Part shown: in pieces, positions 41,473 to 53,315 of the stretch
How positions within the stretch are numbered: the stretch's first letter is position 1
Layout of the letters: each line of letters starts with the position of its first letter
Assembly (NCBI RefSeq): GCF_005876985.1
Contig: NZ_VAHD01000002.1
Location: forward strand, 620,001-684,000
Length of the DNA: 64,000 nt
Origin: Rhodoferax bucti
GTDB taxonomy: Bacteria; Pseudomonadota; Gammaproteobacteria; Burkholderiales; Burkholderiaceae_C
Reading direction: 5' to 3'
Program-made: the position numbers and the translations under genes
The notes under the pieces: generated by a model
Seen by the model: only the letters and a program-made list of their open reading frames with translations
Databases searched by the model: none
Told to the model about the DNA's origin: nothing

Positions 41473-42852
41473 ATCCATATTCCACAGCGCCTGCATTACC
41501 TGCCCAAATGCACTGGCGATGCGGTCTTGCGCCACGTGGCGCCCCTTGTGGATGACCCGCCGTCCGGCCACCCAAACTTCCTGAAACGCCGCTCCTTGGC
41601 TGGCAAACACCAGTGCGTCCAGCTGGTGGCTGGCGGGCACACCCAGTAAGCCCGGCGTTTGTACATCCAGCACCAAAGCGTCGGCGCGGGCACCGCGTGT
41701 CAACCCCCACAGCGCTTGGCCCGCAGCCGGGCCGCCCGCGTGCAGTGCCGCGTCGAACAAGCGCGCGGCCGTGGCCGGTTGCTGGGTGGGAGCGGCGGCC
41801 ACATTGCGCTGCTGCAAGCGCAGGCGCTGGCCGTATTCCAGCCAGCGCAGCTCTTCGGCCCACTGGCGGCCCACATGGCTGTCCGAGCCCAGCGCCATGG
41901 GCACGCCCGCGGCCAGCCAGGCGGGCAGGTCGGCAAAGCCGTCGCCCAGGTTGCCCTCGGTGCTGGGGCAGATGACCATGCCCGCGCCGCTGCGCGCTAC
42001 GGCGTCTATCTCGGCCTGTTCGGTGTGGGTGGCGTGCACCAGCTGCCAGCGCGTGTCCATCGCCCAGCGCTGGCCCAGCCAGGCGATGGGGCGCTGGCCG
42101 GTGGCGGCCAGGCAGTCTCGCACTTCCTGCATTTGCTCGGCCACATGGATGTGGATGGGCATGTCTGCATCGCCCACTTGGGCGAGCAGGGCGTCGATAG
42201 ATTCGGCCGAGGCTGCGCGCAGCGAGTGCAGGGCCACGCCCGCATTCACCAATGGCCGGCCACTGGCTTGCACGGTAGCCTGCAGCCGGGCAATGAAGTC
42301 CGGCGTGCCCGCAAAGCGGCGTTGGTCGGGCCTCAAGGCGGGCTGGGCGAAGCCAGCGCGCTCGTACAGCACGGGCAGCACGGTCAGGCCCAGGCGGGCA
42401 TCGGCTGCCGCATCCGCCACGGCCCAGGCCATGGTGGCTTCGTCGGCATAAGGCTGGCCATCGGGCTGGTGATGCAGGTAGTGGAACTCGCAGACCTGCG
42501 TGTAGCCGCCTTGCAGCAGCTCCACATACAGCTGGGCCGCCACCGCGCGCAGCTGCGCGGGCGTGATGCGCAGCGCCACGCCGTACATGCGGTCGCGCCA
42601 GGACCAGAAGTCGTCGGCCGCCGATTCACGCCGCTCGGCCAAGCCCGCAAACGCACGCTGGAAGGCGTGGCTATGGGCGTTGACCATGCCCGGCAGCACC
42701 GGGCCGGGCAGCACGGTGGCGTGGGCGGGCGGGGTGGTGACATTAGGCGTGATGTCCGCCCAGTGGCCTTGCGCATCCACGGCCAGGCATACGTTCTGTT
42801 CCCAGCGGCCGTTGATCCAGGCTTGTGGCGCCCACAAAAGTTGCTCGCTCAT
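41470..42852 (-). CDS. hutF: Formimidoylglutamate deiminase
   Basis: 460 aa from ATG 42852, which overlaps the hutG stop (ATGA). Amidohydrolase-superfamily zinc enzyme that removes ammonia from N-formimidoyl-L-glutamate to give N-formylglutamate. Motifs: PGMVNAHSHAFQRAFAGLAE (metal-binding HxH near residue 60), VALHSLRAASAES, PIHIHVAEQMQEVRDCLA (metal His and Glu near 210), and HATHTEQAEID plus GSDSHVG near 315 (Asp ligand). Last gene of the hutCDIGF transcription unit. With HutG it makes the five-step histidine pathway that releases formate rather than formamide. Confidence 0.94.
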   Translation of the reverse strand: MSEQLLWAPQAWINGRWEQNVCLAVDAQGHWADITPNVTTPPAHATVLPGPVLPGMVNAHSHAFQRAFAGLAERRESAADDFWSWRDRMYGVALRITPAQLRAVAAQLYVELLQGGYTQVCEFHYLHHQPDGQPYADEATMAWAVADAAADARLGLTVLPVLYERAGFAQPALRPDQRRFAGTPDFIARLQATVQASGRPLVNAGVALHSLRAASAESIDALLAQVGDADMPIHIHVAEQMQEVRDCLAATGQRPIAWLGQRWAMDTRWQLVHATHTEQAEIDAVARSGAGMVICPSTEGNLGDGFADLPAWLAAGVPMALGSDSHVGRQWAEELRWLEYGQRLRLQQRNVAAAPTQQPATAARLFDAALHAGGPAAGQALWGLTRGARADALVLDVQTPGLLGVPASHQLDALVFASQGAAFQEVWVAGRRVIHKGRHVAQDRIASAFGQVMQALWNMD

Positions 42853-43658
42853 GCGGGCCTCCAATCCACCAGGGTTTGCACCAGAGCTTGCAGCACCGGC
42901 AGCACAGCGGTGGCGCGTGTGGGGTCGATGGCGTAGGGCGGTTCTTCTGCCATGTAGCAGCGCCAGCACATCTCCAGCTGGATAGCGTGCACGTTGTCGG
43001 CTGGGCGACCGTAGTGGCGCGTGATGTGGCCACCCTTGAAGCGGCCGTCCACCACCTGGGTGAATTGGTTTTGGCTTTGCAATACTTTGGATAGCGCCTC
43101 GCGCAGGTCTGGCGAGGCGCTGCTGCCATTCACGGTGCCCAGGTTCAGGTCGGGCAGCTGGCCTTCAAACAGCCAGGGCAGCACGGAGCAGATGCCGTGG
43201 GCATCAAACAGCACGGCGTGGCCATGCACGGCGCGCAGGCGCTGCAGCTCGGCTTGCAGTGCATCGTGGTAGGGGCGCCAGTAGGTGTCAACCCGGCCAG
43301 CAATCTCGGCCTCGTTGGGTGCCATGCCCTCGAGGTAGAGCGGCTCGCCGCTGAAGAAGCGGGTGGGGCAGAGCTCGGTGTTGTTCACGCCGGGGTACAT
43401 GGGGGCGTTCTCAGGCGGGCGGTTCAGGTCCACCACATAGCGGGCGTAGCGCGGCACGATGGTGCCCGCGCCCATGGCGCGCACAAAGGCGTACAGCGCC
43501 TCCAAGTGCCAGTCGGTGTCTTCGGTGGCCAGTGCGCGCGGCACCATGCGGGCTTGCAGCTCCGGCGGAATCTCGGTGCCCACATGGGGAAAGCTCACCA
43601 AGAGCGGCGTGCTGCCGGGTGTGAGGGTGAAAACGGGGGAGGTGATCGACGTGCTCAT
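42849..43658 (-). CDS. hutG: N-formylglutamate deformylase
   Basis: 269 aa from ATG 43658. Hydrolyses N-formyl-L-glutamate to glutamate and formate, the last step of the five-step pathway. Family motifs: [68 protein letters not shown] and the C-terminal [20 protein letters not shown]. Overlaps hutI upstream and hutF downstream by ATGA junctions. An upstream extension to 43754 overlaps hutI coding sequence and is not used. Confidence 0.94.
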   Translation of the reverse strand: MSTSITSPVFTLTPGSTPLLVSFPHVGTEIPPELQARMVPRALATEDTDWHLEALYAFVRAMGAGTIVPRYARYVVDLNRPPENAPMYPGVNNTELCPTRFFSGEPLYLEGMAPNEAEIAGRVDTYWRPYHDALQAELQRLRAVHGHAVLFDAHGICSVLPWLFEGQLPDLNLGTVNGSSASPDLREALSKVLQSQNQFTQVVDGRFKGGHITRHYGRPADNVHAIQLEMCWRCYMAEEPPYAIDPTRATAVLPVLQALVQTLVDWRPA

Positions 43659-44872
43659 ACCGTGCGCTCCAGCCCGCCGTGGATGACGCGGCGGCAAGGG
43701 TTGTGGCCAAACCAGTAGGCCAGTTCGTTCGGGTGCTCCAGGTCCCACACACAAAAGTCAGCGCGCTGCCCGGCCGCCAGTGTGCCGCGGTCATGCAGGC
43801 CCAAGGCACGTGCGCCGTGCACTGTGGCGCCGCGCAGTGCTTCTTCGGGCGTCAGGCGGAAAAGGGTGCAGGCCATGTTGAGCATGAGCAGCAAGGAGAG
43901 GCCGGGCGAGGTGCCGGGGTTGTGGTCGGTGGCGACCGCCATGGGTACGCCGTGGGCGCGCAGGGTGTCTATGGGGGGCAGCTTCGTGTCGCGCAAAAAG
44001 TAATAGGCGCCGGGCAGCAATACGGCCACGGTTCCAGCTGCCTTCATCGCACGGATGCCGTCTTCGCTCAGATGCTCCAGGTGGTCACACGACAGCGCGC
44101 CAAACTCGGCCGCCAGCGCCGCACCGCCCTGGTCGCTGAGCTGTTCGGCATGCAGCTTGACCGGGAGGCCCAAGGCTCGTGCGGCCTCAAACACGCGCCG
44201 CGTTTGGGCGGGTGTGAAGCCAATGTTTTCGCAAAACGCATCCACCGCATCCACCAGACCTTCCGCATGCAGCAAGGGCATCCAGGCGCAGACGGCGTCT
44301 ACATAGTCGTCGGTGCGGCCCGCAAACTCGGGCGGCACGGCGTGGGCGCCCAGGTAGGTGGTGCGCACATTGAGCGGCAGCGCGTCGCCCAGCGCGCGTG
44401 CCACGCGCAGGCAGCGCGCTTCGTCGTGCGCGCTCAGGCCGTAGCCCGATTTGATTTCCACCGTGGTCACGCCCTCGGCCATCAGGCTCTGTACACGGCG
44501 TGTGGCGCTGGCCAGCAGCGCCTCGTCGCTCGCGGCGCGTGTAGCGGCCACGGTGGAGCGGATGCCGCCACCTGCGCGGGCAATTTCCTCGTAGCTCGCG
44601 CCCTGCAAGCGTTGCTCAAACTCGGCAGCACGCTGGCCGCCGTAGACCAGGTGCGTGTGGCAGTCCACCAGGCCGGGGGTCACGAGGGCGCCACCGAGGT
44701 CAATGTCTTTCTGTATTTGGGTGGTGTGTGCAGCAGGCAGCTCGGCCAGCGGGCCGGCCCACACGATGCGTTCCTTGTGAGTGAGCAGGGCGCCGTCCGG
44801 CACCCATCCCCACGGGTTGGGGCCCGCCAAGGTGGCCAGGCGGGCGTGACGCCACAGGGTGAGGGCGTTCAT
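43655..44872 (-). CDS. hutI: Imidazolonepropionase
   Basis: 405 aa, standard length. Zinc/iron amidohydrolase that opens the imidazolone ring to N-formimidoylglutamate. Metal site HTHLVYGG near residue 72, substrate-binding [33 protein letters not shown] near 140, [33 protein letters not shown] near 240 and [10 protein letters not shown] near 312. ATG 44872 overlaps the hutD stop by ATGA, as do the other junctions of this unit, implying strict translational coupling. Confidence 0.96.
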   Translation of the reverse strand: MNALTLWRHARLATLAGPNPWGWVPDGALLTHKERIVWAGPLAELPAAHTTQIQKDIDLGGALVTPGLVDCHTHLVYGGQRAAEFEQRLQGASYEEIARAGGGIRSTVAATRAASDEALLASATRRVQSLMAEGVTTVEIKSGYGLSAHDEARCLRVARALGDALPLNVRTTYLGAHAVPPEFAGRTDDYVDAVCAWMPLLHAEGLVDAVDAFCENIGFTPAQTRRVFEAARALGLPVKLHAEQLSDQGGAALAAEFGALSCDHLEHLSEDGIRAMKAAGTVAVLLPGAYYFLRDTKLPPIDTLRAHGVPMAVATDHNPGTSPGLSLLLMLNMACTLFRLTPEEALRGATVHGARALGLHDRGTLAAGQRADFCVWDLEHPNELAYWFGHNPCRRVIHGGLERTV

Positions 44873-45459
44873 GCGTGACCTCCTATCGTGAGGCTGGCCG
44901 GCGAGAAGCCCAGCCAGTAGGCACAGGCGGGCTCGCCTGCATCGTCAGCTACAAACTGCCAAGCCGCACCGCGTGGTGCCGGGTGCCAGAGCAAGGTGTG
45001 GGCGTCCAGGTGTTGCTGTTGCACGCCATCGCTCCAGGTGCCGGCATGGCAGGTGTACACGCCACAGGTGCTGAAGGTGGCGGTCCACGCTTGCCCCGGG
45101 CGCACGGTTTGCATAAAGCCCCGGCCCTTGCGTGCCATCAGGTTCAGGTCCTGGGTGGGGCCATCTAGCAGGCGGCAGGCGGGGGCAGCCGCGCCGTCAA
45201 AACACAGGGGCGAGTCCCCTTTGCGGATTTTTTGTTCGGTGCCGAGTTGCAGGGCGACGCCCGCACCCTCCAACACGGCAAACCAGCGTTGCACATTGGG
45301 GAAGGCGGAAAACGGTCCGTCACGATCAATGTCCGCGCGGCTGATGCGCAGCTGCCAGTCACCTACCGGTGGCCAGGTCAGCAGTTCGCGTGTTTGCCCG
45401 CCGCCGTTGCGCCAGGTTTGGGGTGCGCAGTCCTGCGCTTGAATGCGTTGCGGTGTCAT
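44869..45459 (-). CDS. hutD: HutD-family protein
   Basis: 196 aa from ATG 45459. HutD/Ves-type cupin; a role in limiting histidine degradation has been proposed in Pseudomonas, without enzymatic activity shown. Motifs: [53 protein letters not shown], then [17 protein letters not shown]. The same reading frame stays open far upstream across hutU and hutH on the opposite strand, which is a composition artefact. Overlaps hutC (upstream) and hutI (downstream) by ATGA. Confidence 0.9.
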   Translation of the reverse strand: MTPQRIQAQDCAPQTWRNGGGQTRELLTWPPVGDWQLRISRADIDRDGPFSAFPNVQRWFAVLEGAGVALQLGTEQKIRKGDSPLCFDGAAAPACRLLDGPTQDLNLMARKGRGFMQTVRPGQAWTATFSTCGVYTCHAGTWSDGVQQQHLDAHTLLWHPAPRGAAWQFVADDAGEPACAYWLGFSPASLTIGGHA

Positions 45460-46157
45460 GGTTTGAACTGCCCGTGAATCTGGTAGCGCGTGCCGGGGTG
45501 GACCAGGCGTGCCAGGGTGATGGGCACATCCCGGTTCATGGTGCGGCGCACGACGATGAGGCAGGGGTCTGCGGTGGTGATGCCCAGCAGCTCGGCCTCG
45601 TGTGGGCTGGGCGGACCGGCCTCGATGGAGTACTGCGCTTCCCACAGGGGCGCCACCTCCAGCAGGTAGTGGGTTGGAGTGGTCTGGGTAAAGTCCACCG
45701 CCAAGTAATCGGGCGCACAGGCGGGGTTCACATAGCGGTCTTCGCACTGCAGGGGCACACCGTTCTCGTAATGCACGATGAGTGTGTGAAACACCGGCGC
45801 GCCCAGCGGCAGGCCCAGTTGCTGGGTCAGACCGTCGGTGGTGGCCTCTTCGCGCGAGAGCACTACGCGGGCCTGGTGCTGGTGGCCGCGCGCAAGGATG
45901 TCTTCGTGCAAATCGGTGATGGTGAGGGTGGACGACACGCGGGCCAGGTGCGCGGCGAAGGTGCCCACGCCCTGCACCCGGGTTACCAGCCCTTCGGCCT
46001 GCAGTTCGCGGATGGCACGGCCCACCGTCATGCGGCTGACCTGGAACTGGCTCACCAGCTCGGACTCGGAGGGCATTTGTGCCCCCGGCGTCCAGCGGCC
46101 ATCCGCCAGGCCTTGCTTGAGGAAGTCTTTGACGCGGGTATAGGGTGCTTGTGCCAT
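45456..46157 (-). CDS. hutC: GntR-family repressor of histidine utilisation
   Basis: 233 aa from ATG 46157; an upstream ATG at 46184 would lie in the operator. The GntR winged helix (1-68) reads [40 protein letters not shown] and [20 protein letters not shown]. The UTRA effector domain shows [13 protein letters not shown] and [20 protein letters not shown]. HutC responds to urocanate and represses hut genes in characterised bacteria. It is the first gene of the minus-strand unit and is divergent from hutU. Confidence 0.95.
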   Translation of the reverse strand: MAQAPYTRVKDFLKQGLADGRWTPGAQMPSESELVSQFQVSRMTVGRAIRELQAEGLVTRVQGVGTFAAHLARVSSTLTITDLHEDILARGHQHQARVVLSREEATTDGLTQQLGLPLGAPVFHTLIVHYENGVPLQCEDRYVNPACAPDYLAVDFTQTTPTHYLLEVAPLWEAQYSIEAGPPSPHEAELLGITTADPCLIVVRRTMNRDVPITLARLVHPGTRYQIHGQFKP

Positions 46158-46177
46158 GGGGGTAAATTCTAGTTGCA

Positions 46178-46193
46178 TAGACATGTCTAGACA
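46178..46193. promoter_or_regulatory. HutC operator between hutC and hutU
   Basis: Two overlapping perfect palindromes, TAGACATGTCTA (46178-46189) and TGTCTAGACA (46184-46193). The core TGTCTAGACA is close to the HutC recognition sequence (TGTATAGACA type). It lies 21 bp upstream of hutC and 56 bp before hutU, positioned to repress both divergent promoters. Confidence 0.78.
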
Positions 46194-46248
46194 AGTAGAC
46201 TCCGCCGCATTCTTTGTTCAATGTTTGTTGTTTGTGAGGAAACATTCC

Positions 46249-47952
<1,704 letters not shown>

Positions 47953-47972
47953 GTAGCACCCCTGTGCGCCTT

Positions 47973-48038
47973 TGGCGCTTCCCCTCAAGGGGACGACACC
48001 AGCAGCCTGGCGGAGCCAGTTCTGCGGTGTCTCTGAAC
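47973..48038 (+). repeat. Second dispersed-repeat type in the hutU-hutH gap
   Basis: The segment holds CCCCTCAAGGGG followed by acgacaccagcagcctggcg, gagccagttctgcggtgtct. I recognise this motif (a CCCCTC/GAGGGG hairpin followed by gacaccagc...gcggtgtc, which itself can pair) as recurring between genes in Comamonadaceae. Only one copy is in this window, so its repeat nature rests on memory. Confidence 0.5.
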
Positions 48039-48063
48039 ACAGACACTTACTCCGGATATACCT

Positions 48064-49611
48064 ATGACTTCTCTCGTTCTCAACCCCGGCAAGATCACGC
48101 TCGATGAGCTGGGCCTCATCCACGCTGGCGTGTGCCAGCTGAGCTTGCCCGAATCGGCCCGTGTGGCCATGCGGGCGTCGCATGCGCTGGTCAAGGCCGC
48201 GGCCGATGGCGACGCGCCGGTGTACGGCGTCAACACCGGTTTTGGCAAGCTCGCCAACAAGCGAATCAGCAAAGACCAACTGGCCACGCTGCAGCGCAAC
48301 CTGATTCGCAGCCACAGCGTGGGCGTGGGTGAGCCGCTGGCCGCGCCCATCATGCGGCTGATGATGGCCACCAAAGCCGCCAGCCTGGCGCGCGGCTACT
48401 CTGGCTGCCGCGAGCTGGTGGTGGACACGCTGCTGGCGGTGCATAACGCAGGCCTGGTGCCCTGTGTGCCCTCGCAGGGTTCGGTGGGGGCCTCGGGTGA
48501 TCTGGCGCCGCTGTCTCACATGACGCTGGCGTTGATGGGCGAGGGCGACATGATGGTGAATGGCGAGCGTGTGCCTACACTGCAGGCCCTGCAAGCCGCC
48601 GGTATCACCCCGCTGGAGCTGGAAGCCAAGGAAGGCCTGGCCCTCATCAACGGCACACAAACCTCCACCGCGCTGGCGCTGCACGGCTTGCTCGCGTTTG
48701 AGCCGGTGCTGGAAGCCGCGCTGCTGATCGGCGCACTGACGCTGGACGCCGCACGCGGCAGCGACGGCCCGTTTGACCCGCGCATCCACGCCGTGCGCGG
48801 CCAGCCCGGCCAGATCGATGTGGCCCAGTACTACCGCGAGGTGCTCAAGGGCAGCGCCATCCGCGCCAGCCACGCCGAGGGGGACGACCGTGTGCAAGAC
48901 CCATATTGCCTGCGCTGCCAGCCGCAGGTGGTGGGTGCTTGCCTGGACCAGCTGCGCCACGCCGCGCGCGTGCTGCTGATCGAAGCCAATGCGGTCACCG
49001 ACAACCCGCTGGTCTTCCCTGATGACGGCGCGATGATCTCTGGCGGAAACTTCCACGCCGAACCGGTTGCATTGGCCGCCGACGGCATGGCGCTGGCCAT
49101 TGCCGAAGTAGGCGCGATTGCCGAACGCCGCATTGCCATGCTGATCGACAGCGGCGTCTCGCGCCTGCCGCCCTTCCTCACGGCCGATGCGGGGCTGAAT
49201 AGCGGCTTCATGATCGCCCACGTCACCGCCGCCGCGTTGGCGTCGGAGAACAAATCCATGGCCCACCCGGCCAGTGTGGACAGCCTGCCCACCAGTGCCA
49301 ACCAGGAAGACCATGTGTCCATGGCCACCTTCGCCGCGCGCCGCCTGCAGGGCATGATTCAGAACACCGCGCACATCCTCGGCATCGAGCTGCTGGCCGC
49401 CGCGCAGGGCATCGAGTTCCTGCGTCCGCTCAAGAGTTCACCCGTGCTGGAAGAGGTGCACGCGCTGCTGCGCAAGGACGTGCCCGCCCACCATGTGGAC
49501 CGCTACCTGGCGCCCGACATTGCGCACGCCACGGTGCTGGTGCAAGGCGGTGCAGTGGCCAAGCTGCTCAAACCCCTGGCGGGATTACCCACGTTGTGGA
49601 TTCCGGGCTGA
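48064..49611 (+). CDS. hutH: Histidine ammonia-lyase
   Basis: 515 aa. First step of histidine degradation: deamination to urocanate using the MIO cofactor. MIO-forming triad Ala143-Ser144-Gly145 in [17 protein letters not shown]. Other family blocks: [39 protein letters not shown] segment as [28 protein letters not shown], and [20 protein letters not shown]. Same strand as hutU. Confidence 0.97.
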   Translation: MTSLVLNPGKITLDELGLIHAGVCQLSLPESARVAMRASHALVKAAADGDAPVYGVNTGFGKLANKRISKDQLATLQRNLIRSHSVGVGEPLAAPIMRLMMATKAASLARGYSGCRELVVDTLLAVHNAGLVPCVPSQGSVGASGDLAPLSHMTLALMGEGDMMVNGERVPTLQALQAAGITPLELEAKEGLALINGTQTSTALALHGLLAFEPVLEAALLIGALTLDAARGSDGPFDPRIHAVRGQPGQIDVAQYYREVLKGSAIRASHAEGDDRVQDPYCLRCQPQVVGACLDQLRHAARVLLIEANAVTDNPLVFPDDGAMISGGNFHAEPVALAADGMALAIAEVGAIAERRIAMLIDSGVSRLPPFLTADAGLNSGFMIAHVTAAALASENKSMAHPASVDSLPTSANQEDHVSMATFAARRLQGMIQNTAHILGIELLAAAQGIEFLRPLKSSPVLEEVHALLRKDVPAHHVDRYLAPDIAHATVLVQGGAVAKLLKPLAGLPTLWIPG

Positions 49612-49717
49612 CATCGTTTCTGACAGAGCGGGGGAGGGGCGTGGCTGGATAATGGGTAGGCTCACCAAGCCGCCGCGCGACCGGATGGCATTTTTGTATT
49701 CATAGACGGACTTCCCC

Positions 49718-49996
49718 ATGCCAAGCAACACCCCCTACGTTTCCAATAGCGCCACTTCTGAAGCCCAAGCCTGGGAGGCCCTCAAACAACTGGGCGATGC
49801 CGCACTGGCGCAGGGCGGCTTGCAAGCCGTGCTGCAGATGTTCGTGGGCACGCTCACTGGCGCCGAAGAAGTGGCCCGCGTGAGCGAGGAAGCCGGCCAC
49901 CCCGACAGCCTGACGCCCGAGGTGATTGCTCAGTGGATTTACACCGACTACGCCCCCGGCATGCAGCAGGCGCTGGCGCAGGGTGCGGCCGAGTAG
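49718..49996 (+). CDS. 92-residue protein upstream of the PhyH gene
   Basis: Starts ATG 49718 with MPSNTPYVSNSATSEAQAWE, predicted helical and acidic, ending WIYTDYAPGMQQALAQGAAE. No domain recognised, no signal peptide. It ends 14 bp before the PhyH-like start, so the two are probably co-expressed. Codon usage matches the surrounding genes. Function unknown. Confidence 0.65.
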   Translation: MPSNTPYVSNSATSEAQAWEALKQLGDAALAQGGLQAVLQMFVGTLTGAEEVARVSEEAGHPDSLTPEVIAQWIYTDYAPGMQQALAQGAAE

Positions 49997-50009
49997 GGCG
50001 CACCGCACC

Positions 50010-50822
50010 ATGCGCGACGCCTACACGCCCCCCGTCACCGTGCACGACTACGCGCGCCAAGGCGCCGTGGTGCTGCGCGGCGTGCTCACCCCCGATGAAG
50101 TGGCCACGCTGGCGCGCGGCATCGAACACAACCTGGCCCACCTGAGCCCGCTGGCGCTGGTGGCCAGCCAGGCCGACGATCCGGGCAAGTTTGTCGAAGA
50201 CTTTTGCACCTGGCAGCACAACGCGGACTATGCGGACGTGATGCAACACAGCGCCTTGCCCCGCGTGGCCGCGCAGCTGATGCAGAGCGACACCGTGCGC
50301 ATCTACCACGACCACCTGCTGGTGAAAGAACCCGGCACGCGCCAGCCCACGCCTTGGCACCAGGACCAGCCCTATTACAACGTGGCGGGTCGGCAGAACG
50401 TGAGCTTCTGGATTCCGGTGGACCCGGTGCCGCTGGAGAGCACGCTGCGCTTTGTGGCCGGCTCACACGCGGGCACCTGGTACATGCCGCGCACCTTTCG
50501 CGATCAGCAGGCCAAGTGGTTCCCCGAGGGAGCACTGGCCGAGCTGCCGCAGATTGACGCGCACCCTGACCAGTTTGAACAACTGGGCTGGGCGCTGCAG
50601 CCGGGCGATGCCGTGGCCTTCCACATGCTCACCCTGCATGCCAGCAGCGGCGTGGGGCCGGGCACGCGCCGCCGCGTGTTCTCAGCCCGCTACCTGGGCG
50701 ACGACGCGCGCCACGCGGTGCGCAGCTGGCGCACCTCGCCGCCGTTCCCCGGACTGGCAGACCGCCTGCCCGATGGTGCGGTGATGGACGACGCACTGTT
50801 TCCCTTGCTGAACTGGCGCTAG
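50010..50822 (+). CDS. Phytanoyl-CoA dioxygenase (PhyH)-family oxygenase
   Basis: 270 aa from ATG 50010. Fe(II)/2-oxoglutarate-dependent fold: iron-binding HxD in TPWHQDQPYYNVAG (His117, Asp119) and the distal histidine in HMLTLHASSGVGPGTRRRVF (His210), with Arg nearby for 2-oxoglutarate. N-terminal ARQGAVVLRGVLTPDEVATL is typical of PhyH proteins. Substrate unknown; bacterial members hydroxylate diverse small molecules such as ectoine or betaine-like compounds. Located between the small 92-residue gene and a LysR gene (5-bp gap), all plus strand. Confidence 0.88.
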   Translation: MRDAYTPPVTVHDYARQGAVVLRGVLTPDEVATLARGIEHNLAHLSPLALVASQADDPGKFVEDFCTWQHNADYADVMQHSALPRVAAQLMQSDTVRIYHDHLLVKEPGTRQPTPWHQDQPYYNVAGRQNVSFWIPVDPVPLESTLRFVAGSHAGTWYMPRTFRDQQAKWFPEGALAELPQIDAHPDQFEQLGWALQPGDAVAFHMLTLHASSGVGPGTRRRVFSARYLGDDARHAVRSWRTSPPFPGLADRLPDGAVMDDALFPLLNWR

Positions 50823-50827
50823 GCCAC

Positions 50828-52045
50828 ATGGAGTTGCTGCCGCACTTGCGCTTGCTGCGCGCCTTGGCGGCCGTGGCGCAGGCGGGCAGCAGCCAGCGGG
50901 CGGCCACGCTGCTGCACGTGGCGCAGTCGTCTGTCGTCCGCGCGGTGCAGCAGCTGGAGGCCGCGTTGGGCAGCCCGCTGTTTGAGCGCGTGAGGCGTGG
51001 CATGCATCCCACCGCACGCGGCCGCCAACTGGCGTTGCGCGCCGCGCGCGCCCTGCAGTTGCTGGCCGATGCCGACCGGCACCGCGCGCGCAGCGCAGTG
51101 GTGGCCTGGACCGGCAGCCCGCTGGCACTGGGCGTGGCCGCACGCCACCTGCAGGTGCTGCAGGCGCTGGTGGACACGGGCAGTGAAGGGCGTGCCGCCG
51201 CGCAACTGGGCGTGAGCCAGCCCGCCGTGCACCAAAGCCTGCAGCAGCTGGAGCACATGGCGGCCGCACCATTGTTCATCCGCGCGCGCAGCGGTTTGCG
51301 CCTGGACGATGCGGGCGAGGGCCTGCTGCTCGCCAGCCGGCTGGCGCAGGCCGAGCTGCGCCAGGCCGTGGACGAATGGCCGGAGCCCGGTGCGGCCCTG
51401 CAGGGGCGGCTGGTGATTGGCACGCTGCCGTTTTCCACCACCATGCTGCTGGCCCCGGCGGTGGAGCAGTTGCTGGCACAGCAACCCCAGGTGCAGCTGG
51501 TGCTGATCGACGGCACCTTTGATGCACTGGTAGCGCAGCTGCGCCATGCGGAACTGGACTGCATCGTGGGCGCCTTGCGCAGCACACCGCCATCGGCAGA
51601 CCTGAGCCAGGAGGTGCTGTTTGAAGACCGCCTGGCCGTGGTGGCCCGCGCAGGCCACCCGCTGGCGCAGCGCCGCCGCCTGGGCTGGGCGGCCCTGAGT
51701 ACGGCGCAGTGGGTCATGCCCATGCCCAATACCCCGGCCGAAAAGGCATTTGCACAGATGCTGCAAGCCGCAGGCCTGCCACCAACCGACGGGCAGGTGC
51801 GCGCCAACAGCGCGCTGATGATGCAGGCCATGCTGCAAGACAGCGACCGTCTGGCGCTGATGTCGCCCCGCCAAGTCGCGCGCGAAATCGCAGCAGACCT
51901 GCTGGTGGAGCTACCCTTGCCGGTACAGCATGCGCCACGCCAGATTGGTGCCATGTGGCGCACCGGCTACCTGCCCACACCGGCTGTGGCGCAGTGGCAG
52001 GGCATCTTGCGGCAGGTAGGTGAAGCACTCGGGGATAGTACGTAG
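50828..52045 (+). CDS. LysR-type regulator with two tandem winged-helix domains
   Basis: 405 aa, about 100 longer than ordinary LysR proteins. The first HTH (about 6-66) reads RLLRALAAVAQAGSSQRAAT, LLHVAQSSVVRAVQQLEAAL. A second LysR-like HTH (about 100-165) reads LQVLQALVDTGSEGRAAAQL, GVSQPAVHQSLQQLEHMAAA and PLFIRARSGLRLDDAGEGLL. The effector domain follows (LQGRLVIGTLPFSTTMLLAP, VQLVLIDGTFDALVAQLRHA). Likely regulates the neighbouring PhyH or transport genes. The double DNA-binding arrangement is unusual but both copies look intact. Confidence 0.85.
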   Translation: MELLPHLRLLRALAAVAQAGSSQRAATLLHVAQSSVVRAVQQLEAALGSPLFERVRRGMHPTARGRQLALRAARALQLLADADRHRARSAVVAWTGSPLALGVAARHLQVLQALVDTGSEGRAAAQLGVSQPAVHQSLQQLEHMAAAPLFIRARSGLRLDDAGEGLLLASRLAQAELRQAVDEWPEPGAALQGRLVIGTLPFSTTMLLAPAVEQLLAQQPQVQLVLIDGTFDALVAQLRHAELDCIVGALRSTPPSADLSQEVLFEDRLAVVARAGHPLAQRRRLGWAALSTAQWVMPMPNTPAEKAFAQMLQAAGLPPTDGQVRANSALMMQAMLQDSDRLALMSPRQVAREIAADLLVELPLPVQHAPRQIGAMWRTGYLPTPAVAQWQGILRQVGEALGDST

Positions 52046-52142
52046 GTATAAGCAAATTGCATAGGTCAGAAGGCCTTTGCATTGGACGCTGCTGCGTGGG
52101 AATTGCACACTGGCGCCGGACACTAAAAACCGGAGACAAGCC

Positions 52143-53315
52143 ATGCAAAAACGTACCTTCATCCGCACCGCGGCAGTTACCGCGCTGACCGCCAGCGTAG
52201 GGCTGGCCTGGGCGCAAGACAATACTTTCAAGATCGGCCTGCTGCTGCCACTGACCGGCCCCTTTGCCTCCACCGGCAAGCAGCTGGAAAACGCAGCGCG
52301 CCTCTACATCGCCCAAAACGGCGATACGGTGGGGGGCAAAAAGGTGCAGTTGATTGTGAAAGACGACACCGGCGTGCCGGATGTGAGCAAGCGCCTGGCG
52401 CAGGAGCTGGTGGTGAATGACAAGGTGAGCGTGCTGGCCGGCTTTGGCCTCACGCCGCTGGCCATGGCCAGCGCCCCGATTGCAACCCAGTCCAAAACAC
52501 CCATGGTGGTGATGGCCGCCGCCACCTCCAGCATCACCGAGGCCTCGCCCTATATCGTGCGCAGCAGTTTCACCGTACCGCAGGTGGTAACCATCCTGGC
52601 GGACTGGGCGATCAAAAACGACATCCGCAAGGTCGTGACGCTGGTGACCGACTACGCGCCGGGCGTGGATTCCGAGACCTGGTTCAACCAGCGGTTTGTG
52701 GCGCAGGGTGGGGTGGTGGTAGAGGCACTGCGCGTGCCGCTGCGCAGTCCGGACTTCGCGCCCTTCCTGCAAAAGGTGCGCGATGCCAAGCCGGATGCAC
52801 TGTTCACCTTTGTGCCTGCCGGTGTGGGCACCGCGCTGATGAAACAGTTTGCCGAGCGGGGGCTGGACAAGGCGGGCATCCGTGTAATCGCCGAGGGCAG
52901 CGTGACGGATGACGACATTCTGGATGCCATGGGCGATGTGGCGCTGGGCGTGGTGACGGCCCACCACTACTCGGCCGCGCACAGCTCCGCGCTGAACAAG
53001 CGCTTTGTGGAAGCCTACGGCAAAGCCAACAGCGGCCTGCGCCCCAACTTCATGGCGGTGGGGGCCTATGACGGCATGCGCGTGATCTACGAGGCTGCCA
53101 AGGCCACCCAAGGCGCGGGTGGAGATGCACTCTTGCAAGCCATGAAAGGCCAGAGCTTTGAGAGCCCGCGTGGCCCCATCAGCATCGACCCGCAGACGCG
53201 AGATGTGGTGCACAACATCTATGTGCGCAAGGTAGAGAAGGTAGGTGCCCAGCTCTGGAACACCGAGGTGCAGACCTTCACTGCCGTCAAAGACTCGGCC
53301 AAGGCGGGCAAGTGA
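52143..53315 (+). CDS. ABC transporter substrate-binding protein, branched-chain amino-acid type
   Basis: 390 aa from ATG 52143, with GGAGA in front. Sec signal MQKRTFIRTAAVTALTASVG ends at GLAWA. The mature protein is a type I periplasmic binding protein: FKIGLLLPLTGPFASTGKQL, VQLIVKDDTGVPDVSKRLAQ, VSVLAGFGLTPLAMASAPIA. No permease or ATPase genes are adjacent, so it is an orphan binding protein in this window. Ligand could be an amino acid, an aromatic acid or amide. Confidence 0.9.
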   Translation: MQKRTFIRTAAVTALTASVGLAWAQDNTFKIGLLLPLTGPFASTGKQLENAARLYIAQNGDTVGGKKVQLIVKDDTGVPDVSKRLAQELVVNDKVSVLAGFGLTPLAMASAPIATQSKTPMVVMAAATSSITEASPYIVRSSFTVPQVVTILADWAIKNDIRKVVTLVTDYAPGVDSETWFNQRFVAQGGVVVEALRVPLRSPDFAPFLQKVRDAKPDALFTFVPAGVGTALMKQFAERGLDKAGIRVIAEGSVTDDDILDAMGDVALGVVTAHHYSAAHSSALNKRFVEAYGKANSGLRPNFMAVGAYDGMRVIYEAAKATQGAGGDALLQAMKGQSFESPRGPISIDPQTRDVVHNIYVRKVEKVGAQLWNTEVQTFTAVKDSAKAGK

